Assembly: GCA_035570275.1 (NCBI GenBank)
Contig: DATMNI010000365.1
Coordinates: forward strand, 1-38,662
Length of the DNA: 38,662 nt
Reading direction: 5' to 3'
Origin: DATMNI01 sp035570275
GTDB lineage: Bacteria; Acidobacteriota; Terriglobia; Bryobacterales; Bryobacteraceae
Shown one piece after another: positions 23,229 to 30,823 of this stretch. The position numbers and the translations under genes are program-made. Position 1 is the stretch's first letter; the number at the start of each line of letters is the position of its first letter. Under the pieces are notes generated by a model. The model worked only from the letters and a program-made list of their open reading frames with translations, was not told the origin of the DNA and made no database searches.

Positions 23229-25361
23229 ATGAAAAAACGCCTGCTTTACGGGTTCGCGAGCGTGCTGCTGGTCCTGTCGGTGCTGGTGGTGGTATGGCAG
23301 GGATCGTTCAATAAAGAACTGCAGCGCTTCGGCCCGGTCAATCCGCAGCAGACGTTCCTCTTCTGGGCTATTTCCAGCCTGGTGGTCATCCTGATGCTGG
23401 TGCTGGGGTGGAACCTCGCCCGTGAAGCCATCAAACTTTATGTGGCGCGACAGAGCAACCGCCTGGGCTCGCGCATCCGGACCAAACTGGTACTGGGCGC
23501 GCTGGCGCTTAGCTTCTTGCCGGTCTTTTTCCTGGTCTTCTTCAGTTACGAGGTTCTCAATCTCAATTTCATGGTCTGGTTCACCAATCCGGTGGAAAAC
23601 CAGATCAATCTTTTCGTGAACGGGAGCAAATTGCTGGACCGCGAACTGGAAAACCGCCTGAACTCCCAGGCTGAACTGCTGGCGGGGACCCCGGAGGTCC
23701 GCTCACTGCTGGCGGAAGGCACGCGTCCGGCGGGCTTTCTGGCAACGTTCTGCCAGGATCACGGACTGGATTCGGCCGTCATCCTGCCGGCCACGGGTGA
23801 TCGGCCGCTGGACGCTTCGGGCCCGTACCCTCCGCACGTGGAGGATGGCCGCACCATCGCGGTGCTCCGACCCGTTAAGCAAGGGGACCGCACCCTGGGA
23901 TACGTTTCGCTGTCCGCGGCCAAGCCCATCGATGTGGCGAGGCAGACCGACGAAGTCAGGATGTACAACGATCAGTGGGCGCAGGTTAAGGGTAACCGGA
24001 AAAACCTGCGCACCTACTACATCATGCTGATGGCCCTGATCGCGCTGTTTGTGCTGTTCTTCGCGCAATGGATCGCGCGCATTCTGGCCAACCGGATCAG
24101 CGTGCCGATTACGGCGCTGCTGGACGCCGCCAGCGAGGTGCGGCGCGGCAACCTCAAGCATCGCGTGAACGTAAGCGCGGAGGATGAACTGGCAATCCTG
24201 GTGCGCGGCTTCAACCAGATGACCGAAGAGCTGGAAACCAGCGCCGAGGAGCTGGACCGCCGCCGCCGTTTCACCGAAGCCATTCTGGAAAGCATTCCGA
24301 CGGGCGTTATTTCGGTCGGCCCCGATGGCTCCATTCAGCGGGTGAACCGCGCCCTTTCGAAGATTTTCCCCGCCGAGCAAGCCGCCAAAGCCACGCGCCT
24401 GGAAGATCTGTTCTCGCGCGAGGACACGGCTGAAATCAAGTACCTCATGAAACGGGCGCGCCGCACGGGCGTGGCCTCGCGCGAGCTGGTACTGCGCACC
24501 GAGAACCGCAAGCTGCACCTGGCGGTGACGGTGGCGGCGCTGGAGGAGAAGCTGACGTCGGGGTTCGTGGTGGTGCTGGAAGATACCAGCGAGCTGCTGC
24601 GGGCGCAGAAATCGGCGGCGTGGCGCGAGGTGGCGCGCCGGGTGGCGCACGAAATCAAGAATCCGCTCACCCCCATCGCGCTTTCGGCGGAACGCATCAG
24701 CCGCCAGCTTGACCGGCTGAACCTGCCGCCAGGCACCGCGCGCATCGTGTACGAATGCGCGGCCACGATTTCGAAATCGGTGGACTCGGTAAAGACACTG
24801 GTGGACGAGTTTTCGCAGTTCGCCCGCTTCCCTGGGGCGCAGCCGGTGCGATCGGACTTGAACCAGGTGGTCGCCGAGGCGCTGGCGGTGTTTCAGGGAC
24901 GCCTCGAAGGCATCGCCATCCGCACCAGTTTCGCGCCGGGGCTGCCGCCTGTAAATCTGGACCGCGAACAATTCCAGCGCGTGGTGGTGAACCTGGTGGA
25001 TAACGCGGCCGAGGCCATGCAGGACGCGTTGGTGAAGAATTTGTACATCGCCACGCAGCCTGGAGCCGCTGAAACTGTGGAGCTGGTGATTGCCGATTCC
25101 GGATGCGGCGTCAGCCCCGATGACAAGGAGAAACTCTTCCTGCCTTACTTTTCGACCAAGAATCGCGGTACCGGCCTGGGGCTGGCGATCGTGAGCCACA
25201 TCGTGGCCGAACACAACGCGCAGATCCGGGTGGAGGACAACCAGCCGGTGGGCGCGCGCTTTACGGTGGAATTGCACGCTCTGGTAGATACCGAAGCGGC
25301 TGAGCCGGCAACCCGTCCGGCCGCGGCCCCAGTCACGGCCCCAGTCGCGGCCAAGGTATGA
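23229..25361 (+). CDS. NtrY-like membrane sensor histidine kinase
   Basis: A 710-residue kinase. There are three N-terminal hydrophobic segments (about 7-25, 43-64 and 90-110), an extracytoplasmic region (about 115-262), a fourth segment (about 263-285) running into a HAMP domain (NRISVPITALLDAASEVRRGNL), and a PAS domain (FTEAILESIPTGVISVGPDG). The dimerisation/phospho-acceptor helix VARRVAHEIKNPLTPI has H474, and the ATPase domain shows NLVDNAAEAM, ADSGCGV and GTGLGLAIV. This layout fits NtrY, often tied to nitrogen or redox control. The C-terminus ends in an Ala/Pro/Val repeat tail. It overlaps the regulator gene by 4 bases. No SD is seen before the ATG. Confidence 0.92.
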   Translation: MKKRLLYGFASVLLVLSVLVVVWQGSFNKELQRFGPVNPQQTFLFWAISSLVVILMLVLGWNLAREAIKLYVARQSNRLGSRIRTKLVLGALALSFLPVFFLVFFSYEVLNLNFMVWFTNPVENQINLFVNGSKLLDRELENRLNSQAELLAGTPEVRSLLAEGTRPAGFLATFCQDHGLDSAVILPATGDRPLDASGPYPPHVEDGRTIAVLRPVKQGDRTLGYVSLSAAKPIDVARQTDEVRMYNDQWAQVKGNRKNLRTYYIMLMALIALFVLFFAQWIARILANRISVPITALLDAASEVRRGNLKHRVNVSAEDELAILVRGFNQMTEELETSAEELDRRRRFTEAILESIPTGVISVGPDGSIQRVNRALSKIFPAEQAAKATRLEDLFSREDTAEIKYLMKRARRTGVASRELVLRTENRKLHLAVTVAALEEKLTSGFVVVLEDTSELLRAQKSAAWREVARRVAHEIKNPLTPIALSAERISRQLDRLNLPPGTARIVYECAATISKSVDSVKTLVDEFSQFARFPGAQPVRSDLNQVVAEALAVFQGRLEGIAIRTSFAPGLPPVNLDREQFQRVVVNLVDNAAEAMQDALVKNLYIATQPGAAETVELVIADSGCGVSPDDKEKLFLPYFSTKNRGTGLGLAIVSHIVAEHNAQIRVEDNQPVGARFTVELHALVDTEAAEPATRPAAAPVTAPVAAKV

Positions 25362-26719
25362 AGCCGCGACGCTTGCTGGTGGTGGACGATGAGCCGGGCA
25401 TCCGCCAGTCCTTAAGCGGTGTGCTGGAGGACGAAGGCTATACGGCGGAGACCGCGGAGAGTGGGGAGGCCGCGCTGGCGGCGCTGCCCGGCGGCGACTT
25501 CGAACTCGTGCTGCTCGACATCTGGCTGCCGGGTATGGACGGCATGGAGGTGCTGGCGCGGATTCAGGAGATTCCCTTCGGCGAGCGGCCGGTGGTGGTG
25601 GTGATCTCCGGCCACGGCAGCATCGAAGCGGCCGTGAAGGCCACCAAGCTGGGCGCGTTCGACTTCCTGGAGAAGCCGCTTTCCATCGGCAAGGTTTCGG
25701 TGGTGGTGAAGAATGCGCTGGCGCATCGCAACCTGGAATTGGAGAACTGCCGGCTCAAGGCCGATACCGGCGCGCGCTACCGGATCATCGGCGAAAGCGT
25801 TCCCATGAAGGCGTTGCGCCAGCAGCTCGGCCTGATGGCGGGCACTAACGGGCGGGTGCTGATCTACGGCGAGAGCGGCACCGGCAAGGAACTGGTGGCG
25901 CACGCCATCCACGCGTTGAGCCCGCGCGCCGGCCAGCCGTTTGTGGAAGTGAACTGCGCGGCCATCCCCGAGGAGCTGATCGAAAGCGAGATGTTCGGCC
26001 ACACCAAGGGTAGCTTCGCCAGCGCGCACGAAAGCAAGGTGGGCAAGTTCCAGAAGGCCGATGGCGGCATCCTATTCCTGGACGAAGTGGGCGACATGAG
26101 CCTGCGCACGCAGTCCAAGGTGTTGCGGGCGCTGGAGGAGCAGCGCTTCGAACCGCTGGGCGCGGGCGAATTCGTGACGGTGGATGTGCGCGTGGTGGCG
26201 TCCACCAACAAGAATCTGGAGGAAGAGATTGAGCGCGGCAATTTCCGGGAAGACCTGTTCTACCGGCTCAACGTGATTCCCTTCTTCGTGCCGCCCCTGC
26301 GCGACCGGCGAGAAGACATTCCGCTGCTGGCCGACCACTTCCTGCGCGAGTTCACCACGGCGTACGGCCGCAAGCCGAAAGAGTTGACGCCCGAGGCGTA
26401 CCAGGTGCTGGCGGAACATCACTGGCCGGGCAACGTGCGGGAATTGAAAAACCTGATTGAGCGGATCGTGATACTCAACCCGCAGGTGAGGGTGGACGCC
26501 CGGCACATCCCGCTGCAGACGCCGCGGCGGCAGCCGGACCGGCCGCTGGACCGTTTCGGCAGCCTGCAGGAAGTGCGCGAGGCCGCCGAGCGCGAGTATA
26601 TCCTCAAGAAACTGGAAGAGACCAACGGGAATGTCACGCGCACGGCGGAATTGCTGGGGCTGGAACGCAGCAACCTGTACCGCAAGATGAAGACGCTGGG
26701 GATCGGGCCGAAGGAGTAG
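25358..26719 (+). CDS. NtrX-like sigma-54-type response regulator with a variant GAFTGA loop
   Basis: A 453-residue regulator. The receiver domain has acidic pocket D10-D11, phosphoacceptor D54 (LLDIWLPG) and K in LEKPLS. The AAA+ domain has Walker A GESGTGKE, Walker B GGILFLDEVGD, and the arginine-finger region with FREDLFYRLNVIPF. The C-terminal Fis-type helix-turn-helix is GNVTRTAELLGLERSNLYRKM. The loop that normally reads GAFTGA and contacts sigma-54 reads GSFASA here (residues 218-223), so it lacks the key threonine and the second glycine. It may therefore not remodel sigma-54 holoenzyme normally (inference). It pairs with the upstream kinase through an ATGA overlap. Confidence 0.92.
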   Translation: MKPRRLLVVDDEPGIRQSLSGVLEDEGYTAETAESGEAALAALPGGDFELVLLDIWLPGMDGMEVLARIQEIPFGERPVVVVISGHGSIEAAVKATKLGAFDFLEKPLSIGKVSVVVKNALAHRNLELENCRLKADTGARYRIIGESVPMKALRQQLGLMAGTNGRVLIYGESGTGKELVAHAIHALSPRAGQPFVEVNCAAIPEELIESEMFGHTKGSFASAHESKVGKFQKADGGILFLDEVGDMSLRTQSKVLRALEEQRFEPLGAGEFVTVDVRVVASTNKNLEEEIERGNFREDLFYRLNVIPFFVPPLRDRREDIPLLADHFLREFTTAYGRKPKELTPEAYQVLAEHHWPGNVRELKNLIERIVILNPQVRVDARHIPLQTPRRQPDRPLDRFGSLQEVREAAEREYILKKLEETNGNVTRTAELLGLERSNLYRKMKTLGIGPKE

Positions 26720-26726
26720 AGGGGGA

Positions 26727-26742
26727 CAGGCCTCCTGGCCTG
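26727..26742. terminator. Stem-loop after the ntrX-like gene
   Basis: CAGGCC-TCCT-GGCCTG is a perfect 6-base stem with a 4-base loop, 7 bases past the stop codon. It resembles the stem at 20636-20655 and has no T-run. It may be a terminator or a dispersed 3'-end element. Confidence 0.4.
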
Positions 26743-26750
26743 CCGAATCC

Positions 26751-26766
26751 GAGCCGCGACCGTGAG
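26751..26766 (+). repeat. Dispersed 23-bp repeat, truncated copy 3
   Basis: GAGCCGCGACCGTGAG matches the first 16 positions of the 11464-11486 unit with one change, then diverges. It sits directly after the stem-loop at 26727-26742. Confidence 0.6.
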
Positions 26767-26786
26767 AATCTGTGAAAGAAAGCCGT

Positions 26787-26868
26787 TTTCACGCAAAGAC
26801 GCGAAGTCGCCAAGAATAGCTTGCTGGTTTTCTTGGCGGGCCTTTGCGCCTTGGCGACTTTGCGAGAT
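26787..26868. repeat. Long imperfect inverted repeat of the CGCAAAG/GTCGCCAAG type
   Basis: The left arm (about 26790-26816) contains ACGCAAAGACGCGAAG and TCGCCAAGAA. The right arm (about 26830-26868) reads, on the minus strand, TCGCAAAGTCGCCAAGGC followed by GCAAAGGCCCGCCAAGAA. A 13-base spacer separates them. Elements built from CGCAAAG/CGCCAAG words are widespread in environmental bacteria, where I recall them near GxxExxY-type genes. No such gene is present here. No protein is supported in 26743-26944. Confidence 0.7.
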
Positions 26869-26944
26869 ACTTGTCTTGTTTTTTCAGGGCGCCTGAGGGA
26901 GCGGTTCTTCGAAATACGAGATCGGATTTGTGAAACGGAGGCAA

Positions 26945-27157
26945 ATGAAATGGACGACCATAGTCAATCTCCGCCAAAATGGAAGACCCGTCTGGTCGAA
27001 GGGCGTTTTCCCGACAGAGATCTTCGACATTGAGTTCTGGCAGGAGCAGGGCACCGAAGCGATCTTTTCGGCTGCTTGGGAAATGGTGGAGTTAGCCGAG
27101 GAAATCAAGCATGGCCGAAAGCCCACACTACAAAGAACTGTTACACATCTTGAATGA
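26945..27157 (+). CDS. Small protein encoded ahead of a nucleotidyltransferase-type gene
   Basis: The ATG at 26945, right after GGAGG, gives a 70-residue protein. A GTG at 26930 would add five residues. It has a basic N-terminus, FDIEFWQEQGTEAIFSAAWEMVELAEEI and an acidic helix. Its last 47 bases overlap the following nucleotidyltransferase frame. Size, order and overlap suggest an antitoxin or partner subunit of that protein, but I do not recognise the family, so this is context-based. Confidence 0.6.
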   Translation: MKWTTIVNLRQNGRPVWSKGVFPTEIFDIEFWQEQGTEAIFSAAWEMVELAEEIKHGRKPTLQRTVTHLE

Positions 27158-27578
27158 ACTCGAGGTCGAGTATCTCATCGTAGGTGGGTACGCCGTCATG
27201 AAGTACACCGAACCACGATACACAAAGGACCTCGACGTGTGGGTGCATAATTCGCCAAGCAATTCCATTCGTCTGTATCACGCTCTTGCGAGATTTGGGG
27301 CGCCGCTACAACACGACGGAGTGACGCCCGAAACGTTCAGAAAGATTCGGTCGTTTACCAGATCGGCGTTGCTCCCGTCCGAATTGACATCTCGACGCAC
27401 ATCGATGGGGTAACGTTCGATACCGCATGGCGAAATCGGGTTCAGGACAGCATCTTCGGAGCGTCTGTACACTTCACTTCGTTGAGCGACCTCATCAGCA
27501 AAAAACAGTCCACCGGGCGCGGTACCGATCTTGAGCATGTGAAGGACTTGGAACGAGAAGCGAAAAAAAAAAGCATAA
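27111..27578 (+). pseudogene. Frameshifted nucleotidyltransferase (MNT/AbiEii-like)
   Basis: The first frame gives YLIVGGYAVMKYTEPRYTKDLDVWV. GG and the D-x-D of KDLDVW are nucleotidyltransferase active-site features. The frame is lost at about 27341-27345 (AGAAAGATTCGG). Restoring one G (AAG GAT) continues as DSVVYQIGVAPVRIDISTH, then DGVTFDTAW and SLSDLISKKQSTGR to a natural end. A ten-A run at 27563-27572 then passes the likely stop: with nine A's the frame would end KKKA-TAA at 27578, while as written it runs to 27664 into the next gene. Such proteins are often toxins or defence components that add nucleotides to tRNA or to a partner. As written it would yield only a 100-residue N-terminal piece. 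Confidence 0.75.
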
Positions 27579-27654
27579 CGGCAGTGCCTTCGAACTCGCG
27601 TCTCGCCGGGGTACAATCACATTCGCACCAATCTGTGCACCGGGGGGTGGATCG

Positions 27655-28167
27655 ATGCCGATGACGCCATTTGTGGAAAGATTCCCTGAAGTGGGGGCGC
27701 GCGAAACCAGGTCCGTTAAGGTCGCTGAGCACCAGGATCTTCCGGCTGGCGAATATGGCTTCCTGGAGTTATATTGCGACGAATCCGGCTGTGACTGCCG
27801 CCGGGTGATTATTCAGGTATTGCGGCCGGAGACGGGGTGGAGCAAGGTCTGGGCCACCATCGGCTACGGCTGGGAGAGCCTGGATTTCTACCGGCAGTGG
27901 GGCGGGGCCCACAGCGATCCGGTCGAGATGAAGGGGCCGGAGCTCGACCCGCTCAACCCACAAACCAAGTACTCGCCCGCCCACCTGAATCTGTTTCGAA
28001 TCTTTCTCCAGTCACCCGATTACGTCGAGCGTCTCAAGAGGCATTATCAGATGTTTCGCGACTCGGTAGAGAAAGGACGTGGCCGGCCGGATAGCCTGAA
28101 AACCCGCATCGAAAGCCGGCGGAAGCACCTCCGCGATTCCAGGCGTCGCAGCGGGAATCCTCACTGA
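27655..28167 (+). CDS. Conserved hypothetical protein with a C-x5-C-x-C cluster
   Basis: A 170-residue protein starting MPMTPFVERFPEVG. It carries GEYGFLELYCDESGCDCRR, whose cysteines (C-x5-C-x-C) could bind metal, then GWSKVWATIGYGWES, LDPLNPQTKYSPAHLNLFRIFL and a strongly basic helical C-terminus (SLKTRIESRRKHLRDSRRR). I have seen similar cysteine-containing proteins annotated only as hypothetical. No signal peptide or membrane segment is present. It starts just after the broken nucleotidyltransferase gene. A G-rich stretch precedes the ATG. Confidence 0.75.
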   Translation: MPMTPFVERFPEVGARETRSVKVAEHQDLPAGEYGFLELYCDESGCDCRRVIIQVLRPETGWSKVWATIGYGWESLDFYRQWGGAHSDPVEMKGPELDPLNPQTKYSPAHLNLFRIFLQSPDYVERLKRHYQMFRDSVEKGRGRPDSLKTRIESRRKHLRDSRRRSGNPH

Positions 28168-28636
28168 GTTGAGCCAACGGCTCCGCACCACACCAAGGCT
28201 ACACGAGTTCCCCTGGGAGGATGAGGTGGCCTCCGCCATCGAGAAACTCCGCAGCGAGAAGGAAGCCAAGAATCGCAAGACGGATTGATCCTCGCCGTGC
28301 GCCGGTCGCTTCTGCCTTCGCCGGCTCGGAGGACCGCCTCCTTGGTAAACTGCCCAAACTTTGGGCGGTTCTGGCAGCTAAGTCCTTTATTTCATTCCCA
28401 AACTGCCCAAACCTTGGGCAATCCCCCTGACATCGTCGCGTTAAGGGTGCACCGATTTGCCATAAACCTCGCCAACGCATCCAGCTTCGCCTGTGCCGCG
28501 CCGCATTCCCTTCCGGAACGTTGCGACCTTGTCCGCCGCCACCAGGGCTGCCGCGCGACGTTCACCAGCACGATGTCTCAAGGCGCGGGCGAATTCGTGG
28601 CTGGGGCGGTCGGTTGGGCTCGGTTTCGGCGATCAC
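28168..28636. other. 469-base gap with coding-like remnants and a palindrome pair
   Basis: No intact gene is supported. A plus-strand reading at about 28184-28288 ends RTTPRLHEFPWEDEVASA and then IEKLRSEKEAKNRKTD-stop, which looks like the tail of a lost gene. A minus-strand reading around 28430-28500 gives AQAKLDALARFMANRC, also coding-like but without start or stop. Between them lie two related palindromes, GCCCAAA-C-TTTGGGC (28352-28366) and GCCCAA-ACC-TTGGGC (28405-28419), each preceded by AAACT. Confidence 0.5.
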
Positions 28637-29389
28637 TTACCATAGCCCGAACCACTTCTTTTTCAATGCGTAAGGAGCCGGGTTGAGCCCCACCCCGGCC
28701 AGCACGGCGCGCGGGTTTTCTTCCAAGATGCGCACCGCGGCTTCTTTACCGAAATCTGCCTCCACGTAGCGCCAGGCTGCGTCCAGGGCGGTCGTGCGGT
28801 GCTCCAGATCGTGCGCGTCGCTGGCCAGGAAGTGGACCAGGCCCATCCTCATCAACTCGTGGGCGGCAGTCCGGGCGGACTTGCCGAAAAGGCCCAGCAT
28901 GGATTGCGCGGTCACCTGTATCAGCGCGCCTTCCTCCACCCATTCGGCCAGTTCCTTCAGCCTGGACCGCAGGAGTTGATTGCGCTCCGGGTGGGTCACG
29001 ATGGGGCACAGACCGGCGCGCATCAGTTGGGCGAAAATCTCCGAAGTGGTCTTCGGAATCAGGAAATCGGAGAACTCCACCAACAGGTAGCCGCGATGGT
29101 TGATGGAGTACTTCCCGGGCGAGCGGATGGCATCCTCGATGTTGTCCGGCGTGAGTTGGAAATCGCAGCCATAGTGAATCTGCGGAGTGGCGCCGATGGC
29201 GGCTTGCAAACCGGCGATCTCGCGCTCTACCAGGGCGGGGTCGAAACGAAACTCGTGGTTGGCGTGAGGGGTGGCGACAATATCCGTGGTGCCGGCGGCG
29301 GCGGCCATCCGCAGCATCGCCACGGATTCCTCGGGGGAGTGGGAACCGTCATCCAGACAGGGCAGAATGTGGCTGTGTATGTCGATCAT
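28637..29389 (-). CDS. CpsB/CapC-type tyrosine-protein phosphatase (PHP fold)
   Basis: A 250-residue protein of the metal-dependent PHP phosphatase family that dephosphorylates bacterial tyrosine kinases controlling capsule and exopolysaccharide export. Metal-binding motifs are MIDIHSHILPCLDDGS (H-x-H), IVATPHANHEF, CPIVTHPERN and FLASDAHD. Length agrees with CpsB/YwqE. No polysaccharide or BY-kinase gene is adjacent. It is transcribed in the same direction as the regulator and kinase upstream, but a 126-base repeat-filled gap separates it from them. Confidence 0.9.
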   Translation of the reverse strand: MIDIHSHILPCLDDGSHSPEESVAMLRMAAAAGTTDIVATPHANHEFRFDPALVEREIAGLQAAIGATPQIHYGCDFQLTPDNIEDAIRSPGKYSINHRGYLLVEFSDFLIPKTTSEIFAQLMRAGLCPIVTHPERNQLLRSRLKELAEWVEEGALIQVTAQSMLGLFGKSARTAAHELMRMGLVHFLASDAHDLEHRTTALDAAWRYVEADFGKEAAVRILEENPRAVLAGVGLNPAPYALKKKWFGLW

Positions 29390-29402
29390 GCGTGCCTGCG
29401 CC

Positions 29403-29510
29403 AGCTATCAGCTATCAGCGGTCAGCTATCAGCTAAACCTTAGGCGCATTGCGCCGCGCGGTTGCTGGTTTAGCTGATCGCTGAAAGCTGATAGCTGATA
29501 GCTGAAAGCT
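29403..29510. repeat. Inverted repeat built from AGCTATCAG words
   Basis: The left arm 29403-29439 consists of repeated AGCTATCAGC units ending CAGCTAAACC. The right arm 29466-29510 begins GGTTTAGCTG and continues with repeated GCTGATAGCTGAAAGC units, so the two arms can pair over about 35-40 bases. The loop holds its own small hairpin GGCGCA-TT-GCGCC. It fills the gap between the cpsB-like gene and the upstream response regulator gene on the same strand. Confidence 0.85.
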
Positions 29511-29515
29511 ACTTC

Positions 29516-30823
29516 CTACATTTTCATCCGTTCCAGCTTTCTGTAAAGCGTTTTTCGCTCGATTCCCAGAATTTGCGCGGCCTTGCTCTTGTTGCCGCCG
29601 GTGGCTGCCAGGACTTTGCGGATCTGCACCTCTTCGGTGTCGGCCAGGGTCTCCACGGCTTTATCGCGCGATTCCATGGCGGTGAGCGCGTCCAGAACGG
29701 TTTCGTTATCGATGCGGTCGGCCAGGATGGTGAGGCGCTCGATGACGTGCTGCAACTGGCGCACGTTGCCGGGCCAGGTGTAGGCCTGGAGGGCTTTCTC
29801 GCCCGAAACCATCAGCTTGACTTCGCGGTTGTAACGCCCGGTGTACTTGTTGACGTAAAAGCGCGCCAGCAGCGGAATATCGTCGCGGCGCTCGCGCAGG
29901 GGCGGCATCACGAGGCGCACGGTATTCAGGCGGTACCACAGGTCTTCACGGAATTTGTGCTCGTCCACCAGCCGCTGCAGGTCGCGATTGGTGGCTGCGA
30001 CCACGCGCACATCCACCTCCTTGGCGCGCGAAGACCCCAACGGGCGGATTTCGCGCTCCTGCAGGAAACGCAGCAGGTTGGCCTGAAAACTCATTTCGAT
30101 CTCGCCGATTTCGTCCAGGAAGACGGTGCCGCGGTGGGCAGCTTCGAAGACGCCCACGCGGTCGCGGTCGGCGCCGGTGAAGGCGCCGCGCATGGCGCCG
30201 AAGAGTTCGCTTTCCAGCAGCGAGGGCGCGATGGCCGCGCAATCCACCGGGACAAAGGGCTGCTTGGCGCGCAGGCTGAAGCGGTGGATCATGCGGGCCA
30301 CCAGTTCCTTGCCGGTGCCGGTTTCGCCTTCGATCACCACCGTGGCATCGGTGGGGGCGACGCGTGAAACCTTCTTGTAAATTTCCACCATGGCCGGGGA
30401 ACTGCCGATCATCTGGCTCTCCGGCAGCTCTTCCTCTTCGGCTTCCTCTTCGGTGTCGTTGCGGGCGGCTTCGGCGCGAACCACGGCGCCGATCATCACG
30501 TCCAGGTCGAACGGCTTGGCAATATAGTCGAAAGCGCCGCCGCGCGTGGCGGCCATCACGGTCTCCACCGTGCCCCGGCCGGTCATGAGGATGACGGAGC
30601 AGAGGGGGTCCTTGAGCTTGGCGGCATCCAGCACATCCAGGCCGGTGCGCTCGTCAATATAAATATCGGTAATCACGATCGGGTAAGCGGAGCCGCTCAG
30701 CCGTTCGATGGCTTCTCCGGTTGTAGACACCGCATCCACCGCGTACCCTTGTTCCTCAAGGGCCGTCTGAATGGTGAACTGCAGGGCCGGATCGTCTTCC
30801 ACCAGTAATAGTCTCTGCATCAA
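29516..30823 (-). CDS. Sigma-54-dependent response regulator (NtrC family)
   Basis: A 435-residue regulator. The receiver domain has D10-D11, phosphoacceptor D53 (VITDIYIDERTG) and K in IAKPFD. The AAA+ domain has Walker A GETGTGKE, an intact sigma-54 contact loop GAFTGA, Walker B GTVFLDEIGEI and FREDLWYRLNTV. The C-terminal Fis-type helix-turn-helix is GNKSKAAQILGIERKTLYRKL. It should activate sigma-54 promoters when phosphorylated by the overlapping CHASE2 kinase (ATGA overlap). Target genes are not visible. Confidence 0.92.
   Translation of the reverse strand: MMQRLLLVEDDPALQFTIQTALEEQGYAVDAVSTTGEAIERLSGSAYPIVITDIYIDERTGLDVLDAAKLKDPLCSVILMTGRGTVETVMAATRGGAFDYIAKPFDLDVMIGAVVRAEAARNDTEEEAEEEELPESQMIGSSPAMVEIYKKVSRVAPTDATVVIEGETGTGKELVARMIHRFSLRAKQPFVPVDCAAIAPSLLESELFGAMRGAFTGADRDRVGVFEAAHRGTVFLDEIGEIEMSFQANLLRFLQEREIRPLGSSRAKEVDVRVVAATNRDLQRLVDEHKFREDLWYRLNTVRLVMPPLRERRDDIPLLARFYVNKYTGRYNREVKLMVSGEKALQAYTWPGNVRQLQHVIERLTILADRIDNETVLDALTAMESRDKAVETLADTEEVQIRKVLAATGGNKSKAAQILGIERKTLYRKLERMKM

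Noticed and set aside
26787..26868. CRISPR-like or tRNA-like structure
   Set aside because: The repeated words form one imperfect inverted repeat with no spacer array and no cloverleaf.
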